Positions 1 through 7,166 of a stretch of 17,711 bases of DNA are shown here, one piece after another. Location of the stretch: positions 1 through 17,711 of the forward strand of contig DJIE01000223.1 of assembly GCA_002433465.1 (NCBI GenBank). Reading direction: 5' to 3'. Source of the stretch: Salinisphaera sp. UBA6602 (GTDB taxonomy: Bacteria > Pseudomonadota > Gammaproteobacteria > Nevskiales > Salinisphaeraceae). The notes under the pieces were generated by a model. It did no database searches and was not told the DNA's origin. It saw only the letters and a program-made list of their open reading frames with translations. A program made the translations under genes and the position numbers. Each line of letters starts with the position of its first letter. The stretch's first letter is position 1.

Positions 1-318
1 CGGATTGCGGATCACGAACTGCGCGCCTTCTACCCCGTCCGAAAAATCGATTTCGGCGCCGCTGAGGTAAAGCACGCTCATGGGATCGACCAGCAGGGTC
101 ACGCCCTGCTTTTCGATGAGCGTGTCGCCGTCCTCGACGTTCTCGTCGAAGGTGAAACCATATTGAAAGCCCGAGCAACCGCCGCCGGAAACGAATACAC
201 GCAGCTTTAGCGCATCGTTTTCTTCGTCTTCAAGCAGTTCCTTGACCTTGATCGCCGCGGCGTCGGTAAATACCAGCGCGGACTGGTCTTCTTCCATGGC
301 GTGTGTGGCGGTACTCAT
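1..318 (-). CDS. erpA: Iron-sulfur cluster insertion protein ErpA (3' end beyond the window)
   Basis: A-type Fe-S carrier that delivers clusters to apoproteins in the cytosol. The 106 visible residues start [12 protein letters not shown] and continue with [39 protein letters not shown] and [12 protein letters not shown]. This follows E. coli ErpA almost motif for motif ([32 protein letters not shown]). The first ligand cysteine, in GGGCSGF, is visible. The C-terminal CGCG pair expected about ten residues further on lies outside the window. The start is the ATG at 316-318. A second in-frame ATG at 295-297 is possible but would remove family-typical N-terminal length. Only a weak GGAA lies upstream, about 11 nt away. 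The gene follows argC on the same strand with an 89-nt gap. Family identity is secure; regulation was not resolved. Confidence 0.95.
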   Translation of the reverse strand, partial: MSTATHAMEEDQSALVFTDAAAIKVKELLEDEENDALKLRVFVSGGGCSGFQYGFTFDENVEDGDTLIEKQGVTLLVDPMSVLYLSGAEIDFSDGVEGAQFVIRNP

Positions 319-407
319 AAGCTTTCGATTCCGTGGACCGGATGGTTCCTATCATATGACATCGGTGCAAGCTCGGGCTATTCAAGCCCCTGCCGACGAA
401 TTAGCGC

Positions 408-1448
408 CTAGGGCAGCGCGCCCGGCATCGCCAGCGCACGGGTTTCGTCGACGCCGATCATGAGGTTGAAGCACTGCACGGCCTGGCCGGCCGCGCCTTT
501 CACCAGATTGTCGATCACCGACAACACCACCGCGGTATCGCCGTCGCCGGGCCGGTGCACGGCCATACGGCACATATTGGCGCCGCGTACGTGCCGCGTT
601 TCCGGCATGGCGCCTGCGGGCAGCACATCTACAAAGGGCTCGTCGGCATAGGCCTTTTCATAAAGAGCCTGCAGATCGTGCCCAGCCGCATTGAGCTGGC
701 CATACAGGGTGGCATGAATGCCGCGAATCATCGGCACCAGATGGGGTACGAAGGTCAGCCCGATCTTGGCGCCGGCCAACGCCGCCAGCGACTGGCGAAT
801 TTCCGGCAGATGACGATGGCCGGCCACGCCATAGGCCTTGAAAGACTCCTGCATTTCCGCGAACAGAAAACCCGGCTTGAGCGATTTACCGGCGCCGGAG
901 ACGCCGGTCTTGGCGTCGGCGATCAGCCGCTCGACGTCGACCAGCCCTGCTTCGACCAGCGGCTTGAAGCCAAGCACGATAGCGGTGGGGTAGCAGCCCG
1001 GCGCCGCTACCAGCTGCGCGCCGGCAATCTGTGCACGATTGAGCTCGGGCATGCCGTAGACCGCGCGTTCGATGAGCTCCGGGCAGGCATGATCCACGCC
1101 GTACCAGGACGCCCATTCACCGGCATCCTTGAGGCGAAAGTCCGCGGACAGGTCGATGACCCGCTTTCCCGCATCGAGCAACGCCGGTACGTCATGCATG
1201 GCCGCAGCATGCGGGGTGGCAAAGAAAACCACGTCGCAGTCAGCCAGGCTCTGCGTTGAGGGCGCGACGAAGTCCAGGTCGATTACGCCGCGCAACTGAG
1301 GATAGGTTTCGGCAACGGGCGTACCCGCATCGCCGCGCGAGGTGACCGCAATGACCTCGGCGTTCGGATGCGCGCTGAGCAGGCGCAGCAGCTCGCCTCC
1401 GCCATAGCCGGTGCCGCCGACGATTCCGATGCGTTGTTTCTCGGTCAT
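408..1448 (-). CDS. argC: N-acetyl-gamma-glutamyl-phosphate reductase
   Basis: Catalyses the NADPH-dependent reduction of N-acetyl-glutamyl phosphate to the semialdehyde, the third step of arginine biosynthesis, in the cytosol. The 346-residue protein has the usual length for the longer ArgC type. An N-terminal Rossmann signature [17 protein letters not shown] (residues 8-24) binds NADP. The catalytic cysteine lies in PGCYPTA (C152) and the partner histidine in AGHRHLPEI (H211). [11 protein letters not shown] (183-193) is the conserved loop between them. The ATG at 1446-1448 places the Rossmann strand at the very N-terminus as expected. It lies 123 nt from the divergent ClC gene. A TATTAT hexamer on the minus strand at 1481-1486 could be a -10 box, but no good -35 accompanies it. 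No other arg gene is present, so argC is not clustered with its pathway here. Confidence 0.97.
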   Translation of the reverse strand: MTEKQRIGIVGGTGYGGGELLRLLSAHPNAEVIAVTSRGDAGTPVAETYPQLRGVIDLDFVAPSTQSLADCDVVFFATPHAAAMHDVPALLDAGKRVIDLSADFRLKDAGEWASWYGVDHACPELIERAVYGMPELNRAQIAGAQLVAAPGCYPTAIVLGFKPLVEAGLVDVERLIADAKTGVSGAGKSLKPGFLFAEMQESFKAYGVAGHRHLPEIRQSLAALAGAKIGLTFVPHLVPMIRGIHATLYGQLNAAGHDLQALYEKAYADEPFVDVLPAGAMPETRHVRGANMCRMAVHRPGDGDTAVVLSVIDNLVKGAAGQAVQCFNLMIGVDETRALAMPGALP

Positions 1449-1571
1449 GATGTTTGCTGAAATAAGCCGCTAAACCGCGCATAATAACGCGCAAGCCTTC
1501 GCCCTGCGCGCTCGCGACCCAACCCAGGTTTTCGCTACCCGGATACGAGCTCTTGCACGTACGCCCCTTCC

Positions 1572-3347
1572 ATGGCCGCTGAACGCTCGCTGCGCCGCTC
1601 GCTGCGCGAAAGTTGGCAGGGCCGCATGGACTCGATGCGCCAGCATCTGGCCGATGTCGAGAACACCCCCGGCCTGAGTCTTCTGTGCCTGCTCGGCGCA
1701 ACCACCGGCGCGCTCTGCGGCCTGGTGATCCTGGCCCTTCATACCGCCATTCATCTGCTCCAGGATCCGCTGTTCGAGCTGTTTGGCGTCAGCGGCGCCG
1801 GCTTTAGTGAAACCAGCGTGGCGTTTCGCGTGGCGGTGCCGCTGCTGGGCGCGCTGCTGCTCGGGCTGATCGTGGAATGGGTGCTCAAATCCGCCGAATA
1901 CGGCATCGTTCATATCATCGAACGGCTGGTCTACTACCAGGGCGTGCTGCCGGTAAAGTCGGCGCTGGCCGAGTTCACCATGTCGGTCCTGGCTCTGACC
2001 ACCGGCCAATCGGTCGGCCGCGAAGGCGTGGCCGCGCATACCGGCGCGACCACCGGCAGCTGGCTGGGGCGCCGACTGGATCTACCCAACAATAGCGTGC
2101 GCACCCTGGTGGGCTGCGGCGCGGCCGCAGGCGTTGCCGCCTCGTTCAATACGCCTCTGGCCGCGGTCATCTTCGCCATGGAAGTGGTGATGATGGAATA
2201 CACGATCGCGGGCTTTGCCCCCATCATTCTGGCCGCGGTCTCGGGCTCGCTGGTGACGTTCACGTTTACCGACGTACATCCGCGCCTGGTCGCCGAATAT
2301 TCCGGCTTCGCCCCCATCGAACTGCCCTATCTGGCATTCGTCGGCGCCGTCGTGGGCATCGCCGGTGCCGGCTTCACCCGCCTGTGTGGTGCGCTGGTGC
2401 CGGTACTGGCCAAGATCCGTATCAGCCTGCGCATTGCGCTCGCGGGACTGGTCACCGGCCTGCTCGCCATTCAGTTCCCTCAGATCATGGGCCTGGGTTT
2501 CGATACCGTGAACGGTTCATTGGCCGGCCAGTACGCGGTCGGCATGGCTCTGGGCATTGGCGTGGCGAAGCTGATCGCCACCAGCTTCGCGACCGCGGCC
2601 GCTATTCCTGGCGGCGTGATCCTGCCCACCTTCGTGATCGGCTCGGCGCTGGGCAGCGCGCTCGGCACCCTCGGCGCCATGCTGCTGCCGGGCGATGCCA
2701 CCGATGCCGGCCTGTATGCGCTGCTGGGCATCGGCGCGATGATGGGCGCGGTATTGCAGGCGCCGCTGTCCGCGCTGGTCGTGATCCTGGAACTGTCCGG
2801 CCAGACCGGGCTGGTGCTGCCGGGCATGCTGGTGGTCATCGCTGCCCTGGTCGTATCGCGCCGGATCTCCGTGTCCGAATCCCTGTTCCGGCTGTTGCTG
2901 CGCCGGCGCGGGCTGGATTATCGCAACGATCCGATTTCGCAGTACCTGCGCCGTGCCAGCGTGCTTTCGGCGATGAACCGGCGCTTTCGTATCGTCGAAC
3001 CGAAGATCGATCGCGCCGCGCTCGATGAAATTCTGGAAAACAAGATCGACTGGCTGCTCATTCGCTCGCGCGAGCAACGGGCCAGCCTGATGCGCCCGAG
3101 CGATGTCGCGCGTTTTCTCAATCAGGAGGAAAACGACGAGATCGAGGAGGTCGATCTGTACAAGATCCCCGGCAAGCGCATGGATGCCTATTCCATCCAC
3201 GTCCGGGCCAGTCTTCAGGAGGCCTTCGACATGGTCAATCGCAACGAGGCCGAAGCATTGATCGTGGAGCGCAGTGTCGTGGGCAGCAACGCCATCACCT
3301 ACGGCGTTCTCACACGCGAAGCCATCGACGGCACCTATCGGCCCTAG
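1572..3347 (+). CDS. ClC-family chloride channel/transporter with C-terminal CBS-like region
   Basis: Integral inner-membrane protein of the ClC family, 591 residues. Residues about 35-430 are strongly hydrophobic, matching the ClC helix bundle. Family landmarks are GREGV with the gating glutamate (E151), the GCGAAAGVAASFNTPLAA segment (181-198) and GGVILPTF (347-354), the counterpart of the GxFxP chloride-binding loop. Residues about 450-591 are soluble and resemble a CBS-pair region (a beta-alpha-beta pattern around 463-590), probably a cytosolic regulatory module. GREGP has become GREGV, and the GSGIP serine motif is replaced by AEYGI (109-113). The position matching the internal proton glutamate E203 of E. 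coli ClcA is V205 in FAMEVVMME. The central-tyrosine position appears to be F439 in SESLFR. The start ATG at 1572 has no clear Shine-Dalgarno; the ATG at 1626 (residue 19) is an alternative. Whether it is a channel or an exchanger is inference. Confidence 0.93.
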   Translation: MAAERSLRRSLRESWQGRMDSMRQHLADVENTPGLSLLCLLGATTGALCGLVILALHTAIHLLQDPLFELFGVSGAGFSETSVAFRVAVPLLGALLLGLIVEWVLKSAEYGIVHIIERLVYYQGVLPVKSALAEFTMSVLALTTGQSVGREGVAAHTGATTGSWLGRRLDLPNNSVRTLVGCGAAAGVAASFNTPLAAVIFAMEVVMMEYTIAGFAPIILAAVSGSLVTFTFTDVHPRLVAEYSGFAPIELPYLAFVGAVVGIAGAGFTRLCGALVPVLAKIRISLRIALAGLVTGLLAIQFPQIMGLGFDTVNGSLAGQYAVGMALGIGVAKLIATSFATAAAIPGGVILPTFVIGSALGSALGTLGAMLLPGDATDAGLYALLGIGAMMGAVLQAPLSALVVILELSGQTGLVLPGMLVVIAALVVSRRISVSESLFRLLLRRRGLDYRNDPISQYLRRASVLSAMNRRFRIVEPKIDRAALDEILENKIDWLLIRSREQRASLMRPSDVARFLNQEENDEIEEVDLYKIPGKRMDAYSIHVRASLQEAFDMVNRNEAEALIVERSVVGSNAITYGVLTREAIDGTYRP

Positions 3348-3350
3348 GGC

Positions 3351-3370
3351 CTGTCGTGCATCCACGACGG
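3351..3370. other. Small hairpin after the ClC stop codon
   Basis: CTGTCGTG and CACGACGG form an 8-bp stem (one G-U pair) around a CATC loop, beginning 4 nt after the ClC stop. No T-tract follows, so it is at most a weak terminator or an mRNA 3' stabiliser. The downstream hemJ gene starts 69 nt later, and read-through is plausible. Confidence 0.35.
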
Positions 3371-3382
3371 CGCCACACCCTC

Positions 3383-3388
3383 TACAAT
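3383..3388 (+). promoter_or_regulatory. Possible -10 box upstream of hemJ
   Basis: TACAAT matches the sigma-70 -10 consensus at 5 of 6 positions, about 50 nt before the hemJ start. No convincing -35 hexamer is found at 16-18 bp spacing, so hemJ may instead be transcribed from upstream of the ClC gene. Confidence 0.3.
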
Positions 3389-3438
3389 CCCCAAGTCCAA
3401 ACCAAGAGCCGAAACCGGCTTTTCTACAGGAGTTTCGA

Positions 3439-3864
3439 ATGCTTTTATGGGTCAAGGCCTTTCACGTGATCTTCATGGTGACGTGGTTTGCCGGTCTGTT
3501 CTACCTGCCGCGCATCTTCGTCTACCACGCCGACACCACCGATGAGATCGGCCACGATCGTTTCTGCACCATGGAAAAGCGGCTGGGCATTCTCATGTCG
3601 ATCGGCGCCGCGCTGACCATTATCTTCGGCCTGTGGCTGCTCGCCGGCTATGGCGGCGCCTGGCTGGCCGCCAACGGCTGGATGCACGCCAAGCTCCTGC
3701 TGGTGCTCGGGCTGATCGGCTATCACGGCTGGTGCCAGGTTCAGGTCAAGAAATTTCGTGAGCGCCGCAACACCGGCAGCGCCGGCTATTTCCGGCTCAT
3801 GAACGAAGTGCCCTCGATCTTTCTCGTCGTGATCGTGATTCTGGCGATCGTCAAACCGTTCTGA
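3439..3864 (+). CDS. hemJ: Protoporphyrinogen IX oxidase HemJ
   Basis: Membrane enzyme for the oxidation of protoporphyrinogen IX to protoporphyrin IX, the penultimate step of heme synthesis, in bacteria lacking HemG/HemY. The 141-residue product begins MLLWVKAFHVIFMVTWFAG, followed by LFYLPRIFVYH. The family's N-terminal helix carries the conserved histidine (H9). The WMHAKLLLV motif (81-89) contains the conserved H83 and K85. RLMNEVPSIFLVVIVILAIVKPF closes the protein as the last membrane helix. About four hydrophobic segments are visible, as expected. The ATG at 3439 is chosen over an open frame extending to 3274 because ACAGGAGT sits 5-8 nt before it and the family N-terminus starts exactly there. 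The gene converges on bfr, which encodes a heme-containing protein. Confidence 0.95.
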   Translation: MLLWVKAFHVIFMVTWFAGLFYLPRIFVYHADTTDEIGHDRFCTMEKRLGILMSIGAALTIIFGLWLLAGYGGAWLAANGWMHAKLLLVLGLIGYHGWCQVQVKKFRERRNTGSAGYFRLMNEVPSIFLVVIVILAIVKPF

Positions 3865-3885
3865 CACCGCGACGCCAAGCATGAA

Positions 3886-3920
3886 AAAGGCCCCGTCGGA
3901 GATGATCCGACGGGGCCTTT
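3886..3920. terminator. Bidirectional rho-independent terminator between hemJ and bfr
   Basis: A perfect 15-bp inverted repeat (AAAGGCCCCGTCGGA and its complement) closes a GATGA loop. Reading the minus strand, the stem is followed by a five-T run (complement of 3884-3888), so it is a good terminator for bfr. Reading the plus strand there are only three Ts, but the stem is very stable and lies 22 nt after the hemJ stop. It cleanly separates two convergent genes. Confidence 0.93.
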
Positions 3921-3953
3921 GCAACTGCAGCGCCCCAAGACCGGGGTAACGGC

Positions 3954-4454
3954 TTATTCGCCGGTATCCGGGTCCTGATTGATGTTGGCGCCGATCTGGG
4001 ACTGGTTATAGTTCTGCTCGCCCATGTGCTTGATCATGTCGAGCTGGGTCTCGATGAAGTCGATATGCCCTTCCTCATCGGCCAGGATCTCGGCGAACAG
4101 TTCACGCGTGACATAGTCGCCGACCTGTTCGCAGTGCGTGATCGCTTCCTTGTAGTAGGCATGGCCTTCGTACTCGGCCGCCAGGTCACATTCGAGCATT
4201 TCCTTGGGATTCTCGCCGATGCGCAGCTTGCCCAGGTCCTGCAGGTTCGGCAGGCCGTTGAGGAACAGGATCCGCTTGATGAAGCGATCCGCGTGCTGCA
4301 TCTCCTCGATCGACTCCTGGTATTCCTTCTTGCCGATCTCGAAGAAGCCCATGTCCTCGTACATGCGGGCATGCAGGAAATACTGGTTGATCGCGGTCAG
4401 CTCAAGCTTGAGCGACTTCTGCAGATACTCGATGACTTTCGGGTCGCCTTTCAT
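3954..4454 (-). CDS. bfr: Bacterioferritin (heme-binding ferritin, 166 aa)
   Basis: Forms a 24-subunit cytosolic iron-storage shell that oxidises Fe2+ at a dinuclear site and binds heme between subunits. The sequence starts [21 protein letters not shown], close to E. coli Bfr. All ferroxidase ligands are present at canonical numbering: E18, E51, H54, E94, E127 and H130. M52, the axial heme ligand, is also kept. The C-terminal tail ([15 protein letters not shown]) is slightly longer than in E. coli. The start at 4454 is chosen although the frame is open further upstream: AGGA lies about 8 nt before this ATG, and the family N-terminus is MKGD. It is downstream of bfd on the same strand, so the pair probably shares transcription. 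Bfd reduces iron in the Bfr shell for release. Confidence 0.97.
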   Translation of the reverse strand: MKGDPKVIEYLQKSLKLELTAINQYFLHARMYEDMGFFEIGKKEYQESIEEMQHADRFIKRILFLNGLPNLQDLGKLRIGENPKEMLECDLAAEYEGHAYYKEAITHCEQVGDYVTRELFAEILADEEGHIDFIETQLDMIKHMGEQNYNQSQIGANINQDPDTGE

Positions 4455-4537
4455 GGCCATTCCTGTGCTTTGAGCCGATAACTGGCCCACAAGCTTAGCC
4501 GACCATCCACGGCTGTACAATCATCACGAGGCCAATC

Positions 4538-4564
4538 ACGGGTCGGCTGCCGGCCGACGCCCGT
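4538..4564. other. GC-rich hairpin between bfd and bfr
   Basis: ACGGGTCGGC pairs with GCCGACGCCCGT around a TGCCG loop, with a two-base bulge. It lies in the 128-nt bfd-bfr gap. No T-tract follows on the minus strand, so it is not a classical terminator. It could modulate read-through or mRNA stability between the two genes, which typically have opposite iron responses. Confidence 0.35.
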
Positions 4565-4582
4565 CACACGGCGATAGCCGAG

Positions 4583-4813
4583 TCAGCCGGTCGCGGCCAG
4601 CGGCTCGCCGGTGGCAATTACCCGGATGGGCGCCACCTGCCTATGCTTTTGCTGGTGACATTCGTTGAGAACGTCGCGAGCACACTGCGCACAGCGGCCG
4701 CAGCAACCAGCCACGCCCAGACGCTTGCGCAACTCGCGCATGCTGCACGCGCCTTCGCCGTACGCATCGCGAATCTGACAATCGGTTACTGCATTACAAA
4801 CACAAACGTACAT
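4583..4813 (-). CDS. bfd: Bacterioferritin-associated ferredoxin Bfd
   Basis: Small [2Fe-2S] protein that docks on bacterioferritin and passes electrons to its heme to mobilise stored iron. The 76-residue product begins MYVCVCNAVTDCQIRDA. It has the Bfd cysteine pattern: C4 and C6 near the start, then C38 and C41 in GCCGRCAQC. Two extra cysteines (C37 and C44) flank the second pair. The tail after residue 55 (QQKHRQVAPIRV onward) is somewhat longer than the cysteine domain needs. The ATG at 4811-4813 is supported by GGAGGTGG ending three bases before it. A promoter with an overlapping Fur-like box lies immediately upstream, consistent with induction when iron is scarce. It is followed by bfr on the same strand. 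Confidence 0.94.
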   Translation of the reverse strand: MYVCVCNAVTDCQIRDAYGEGACSMRELRKRLGVAGCCGRCAQCARDVLNECHQQKHRQVAPIRVIATGEPLAATG

Positions 4814-4831
4814 GGGCCACCTCCGACATGC

Positions 4832-4860
4832 AGTAAAACGCGAATGAGAATGAGTGTCAA
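4832..4860 (-). promoter_or_regulatory. Sigma-70-like promoter of bfd
   Basis: On the minus strand a perfect TTGACA (4855-4860) is separated by exactly 17 bp from TTTACT (4832-4837, 4 of 6 matches to TATAAT). The predicted start point near 4825 would give a very short leader that begins just before the ribosome-binding site. The spacer is occupied by the Fur-like box. Confidence 0.6.
4840..4858. promoter_or_regulatory. Fur-box-like operator in the bfd promoter
   Basis: The 19-bp stretch on the plus strand, GCGAATGAGAATGAGTGTC, matches the classical Fur consensus GATAATGATAATCATTATC at 13 of 19 positions, including 9 of 11 in the core. It fills the spacer between the -35 and -10 boxes of the bfd promoter, an ideal repressor position. 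Fur control of bfd is known in other gammaproteobacteria; here it is inferred from the site. Confidence 0.6.
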
Positions 4861-4892
4861 TACCAATTTATCGTTACATCATTCGCTGTAAT

Positions 4893-4910
4893 TGTCAGTC
4901 TACACTGACA
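4893..4910. promoter_or_regulatory. Perfect 18-bp palindrome upstream of the bfd promoter
   Basis: TGTCAGT-CTAC-ACTGACA has perfect 7-bp arms around a 4-bp centre. It lies about 35 bp upstream of the bfd -35 box and 82 bp beyond the rppH stop. The arms are not GC-rich and no T-tract follows, so a terminator is unlikely. A dimeric regulator-binding site is the more likely reading. I cannot name the regulator. Confidence 0.5.
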
Positions 4911-4992
4911 GCATTTCGGTTGCACGCAGGCGATGGCCGTGCTGCCCGTGGGTCCGGGCAGTCATTGCAGATATAAAAAGGGTGCGTGCCGC

Positions 4993-5469
4993 CTACTGGG
5001 TTTGCAGACAGCGCGAGAGCTCATCCAGCGCGAGCCGATAGACCTGGCGCTTGAAGAATACGACTTCGTTGACCGGCTGCCAGTAGTCTACCCAGCGATA
5101 GCCATCGAACTCGGGCTTGTCGCAGGCATCGAAACGCACGCAGGACTCCGGGGCGATGAGTTCGAGCATGAACCATTTCTGCTTCTGCCCGATACACAGC
5201 GGCTGGCGGTTGCGCCGCACATAGCGTTTCGGCAGCCGATAGCGCAGCCAGCGGCGGGTCGACCCGATCATGCGTACATGCTCCGGTTTCAGGCCGACCT
5301 CTTCCTCGAGTTCGCGGAACAGCGCCTGCTGGGCATTCTCGCCCGCATGGATTCCGCCCTGCGGAAACTGCCACGATTGCTGGCCGATCCGCTTGGCCCA
5401 GAACACCTGGCCGCTTTGATTGCTTAAGATGATGCCGACGTTGGCCCGAAAACCCTGCGCATCAATCAC
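4993..5469 (-). CDS. rppH: RNA pyrophosphohydrolase RppH (Nudix)
   Basis: Removes pyrophosphate from the 5' end of triphosphorylated mRNAs and so starts 5'-end-dependent decay in the cytosol. From the GTG at 5467-5469 the protein has 158 residues and begins (M)[14 protein letters not shown], matching E. coli MIDDDGYRPNVGIVI from the first residue. The Nudix box runs from G38/G39 to about L60, with catalytic R52, E53, E56 and E57. SWQFPQGG, the [13 protein letters not shown] patch and CIGQKQKWF are strong RppH signatures, and [15 protein letters not shown] follows. The frame stays open to a TTG at 5496, but that would add nine residues not found in the family. GAGG about 9 nt upstream supports the GTG. 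It is divergent from the HAD phosphatase across 73 nt. Confidence 0.95.
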   Translation of the reverse strand: MIDAQGFRANVGIILSNQSGQVFWAKRIGQQSWQFPQGGIHAGENAQQALFRELEEEVGLKPEHVRMIGSTRRWLRYRLPKRYVRRNRQPLCIGQKQKWFMLELIAPESCVRFDACDKPEFDGYRWVDYWQPVNEVVFFKRQVYRLALDELSRCLQTQ

Positions 5470-5542
5470 GACGACGCCCTCGGTATAAATACGCAATCGA
5501 TTCTTTCATAAATCGCTCGAAAACGAAAAAAGGCATTTCACT

Positions 5543-6214
5543 TTGCGACTCACACTCTTCGATCTGGACAACACGCTGCTTGCCGGCGACAGCGATTATC
5601 TATGGGGCCGCTTTCTGGTCGACGAGGGCGTAGTCGATGCGGGCGTCTATGCCCGTGAGAACGAGCGTTTCCATGCCCAGTACGAAGCCGGCAATCTGGA
5701 TATTCGTGCCTACCAGCGTTTCGCGCTGGCGCCATTGCTCAGCCATTCCCGCGAGCGCATGCAGGCATTGCGCGCCGACTACGTGGAACGCGTGATTCGT
5801 CCGCTGGTTGCGCGCCATACCCCGGCGCTGCTCGACTTCCATCGCCAGCGCGGCGACCGCATCGCCATCATCACCGCGACCAACCGCTTCATCACCGAGC
5901 CGATCGCCGCATTGCTGGGTATCGATACGCTGATCGCCACCGACCCCGAGATCGTGGACGGCGCCTATACCGGTGAAATCGCGGGGGTCCCCTGCTTTCA
6001 GGCGGGCAAGATCGAGCGCGCCAAGGCCTGGGTGGCGCAACAGCCCGAGACCTTTGACCACGTCACCTTCTATTCGGACTCGCTCAACGACCTGCCGCTG
6101 TTGCGCTGGGCCGATACCGCCGTGGCGGTCGACCCCGACGACACCCTCGCCGCCGCAGCGCGCGAGGCCGGCTGGCCGATCGTCAGCCTGCGCGGCGACG
6201 AACAGCCGTTCTAG
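5543..6214 (+). CDS. HAD-superfamily subfamily IB phosphatase (SerB-like)
   Basis: Soluble phosphatase of the haloacid dehalogenase superfamily. It resembles the TIGR01490 group, whose members have been annotated as phosphoserine, phosphoglycolate or histidinol phosphatases. The 223 residues show motif I LFDLDNTLL with nucleophile D7 and D9, motif II as IITATN (T111), motif III lysine at about K156 in QAGKIERA, and motif IV FYSDSLNDLPLL with metal-binding D179 and D183. The segment between motifs I and II is a helical C1-type cap. The start is a TTG at 5543, because no ATG or GTG fits upstream of motif I; AAGG about 10 nt before it is a modest ribosome-binding site. The gene converges on the phosphatase at 6236-7042 with 21 nt between stops. 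The substrate cannot be read from sequence. Confidence 0.88.
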   Translation: MRLTLFDLDNTLLAGDSDYLWGRFLVDEGVVDAGVYARENERFHAQYEAGNLDIRAYQRFALAPLLSHSRERMQALRADYVERVIRPLVARHTPALLDFHRQRGDRIAIITATNRFITEPIAALLGIDTLIATDPEIVDGAYTGEIAGVPCFQAGKIERAKAWVAQQPETFDHVTFYSDSLNDLPLLRWADTAVAVDPDDTLAAAAREAGWPIVSLRGDEQPF

Positions 6215-6235
6215 TCGCCGCAAGGCACGCGCAGG

Positions 6236-7042
6236 TCAGCCCTTCGGTGCGTCGCGGGCCTCGTCCCAGTCGGCCACGAAAGGCGCGATCGCAGCGCGCA
6301 GCCTGCCGTTGGTGGCGAACACGCTGCGCGTGGGCAGATCGATATCGCCGCCGCCCAGCTCGGTGATATCACCCCCGGCCTCGCGCAGAATCACCGTCAG
6401 CGCGGCGATATCGAGGATGTTCAGATCGGATTCCAGAATCGCATCGATGCGACCCGATGCCAGCAGATGATAGTGGTAGAAATCGCCGTAGCCACGGATG
6501 CGATGCACCTGGCCGATCAGGCTGCCCAGCGACGTCCAGGCCGGCGATGCCGCCAGCGAGGCGATATTGCCTAGCGACAGGCTGGTCTTGGCCAGCGTAT
6601 CGATGCTGGATGTCCGGATCGGCTCGCCGTTGAGCGTCGCCCCCAGCCCCTTGGCAGCACAGGCCATTTCGCCGCCGTTGAATAACGGCGCGTTGGAGAC
6701 CCCAACGATCAACTCGCCGCGATGGCGCAACGCGATCTGGGTCGAAAAGAACGGATAGCCGCGCACGAAGCTCTTGGTGCCGTCGATCGGGTCGATCAGC
6801 CAGACATAGTCGGCATCCGCCTGCTCGCCGCCCAGCTCCTCGCCCTGAAAGCCGTGCTCGGGAAACGCCTCGGACAGCACGGCCTTGATCGCTTTTTCGC
6901 ATTCAATATCGGCAATCGTGACCGGGCTGGCATCGGCCTTGTGTTCGACTTCGAAATCGCCGTGGTAGTAGCGACGGATAATCGCCTCGGCGGCACGGGC
7001 GGCCTCCACGGCCTTGTCTAGAAAGGGCTGCAGATCGGTCAA
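6236..7042 (-). CDS. Inositol-monophosphatase family phosphatase, HisN-like
   Basis: Mg2+-dependent, Li+-sensitive-type phosphomonoesterase fold, 268 residues from the chosen start. Metal ligands are E68/E69 (FQGEELGGE), then D84 and D87 in LIDPIDGTKSF (82-92), and D211 in NILDIAAL, the counterpart of the family's WDxAA motif. The GTKSFVRGYPFFSTQIAL stretch is closer to the histidinol-phosphatase (HisN) branch than to SuhB. Substrate assignment is therefore tentative: histidinol phosphate or another sugar or inositol phosphate. The TTG at 7040-7042 is chosen because AAGGA lies 7 nt upstream. The open frame further upstream runs into ampE and encodes a Cys/Trp-rich segment unlike the family. 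A TATAAC hexamer at 7106-7111 (minus strand) in the 124-nt gap after ampE might be its own -10 box. Confidence 0.88.
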   Translation of the reverse strand: MTDLQPFLDKAVEAARAAEAIIRRYYHGDFEVEHKADASPVTIADIECEKAIKAVLSEAFPEHGFQGEELGGEQADADYVWLIDPIDGTKSFVRGYPFFSTQIALRHRGELIVGVSNAPLFNGGEMACAAKGLGATLNGEPIRTSSIDTLAKTSLSLGNIASLAASPAWTSLGSLIGQVHRIRGYGDFYHYHLLASGRIDAILESDLNILDIAALTVILREAGGDITELGGGDIDLPTRSVFATNGRLRAAIAPFVADWDEARDAPKG

Positions 7043-7166
7043 AACGGCGTCCTTGTTCGAGGCATGGTTCGGAGTCAGGGCGCAGATGCTAGGCGATGTC
7101 GGGCCGTTATACGAGCGTCTGCCATCGCCAGACGAACCGTTGCACACACCACAGCCGCAGGTCGCG

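Noticed and set aside
371..395. Possible IscR type-2 site upstream of erpA
   Set aside because: Only the left half (AxxxCCxxA) fits on the minus strand; the right half TAxGGxxxT is absent.
2517..3455. 312-residue minus-strand frame opposite the ClC gene
   Set aside because: Antisense shadow of a gene with conserved ClC motifs; no motif of its own.
7117..7135. CGTCTG-N7-CAGACG inverted repeat in the gap between ampE and the phosphatase
   Set aside because: Six-base arms with a seven-base loop are unremarkable in GC-rich DNA, and no T-tract follows.
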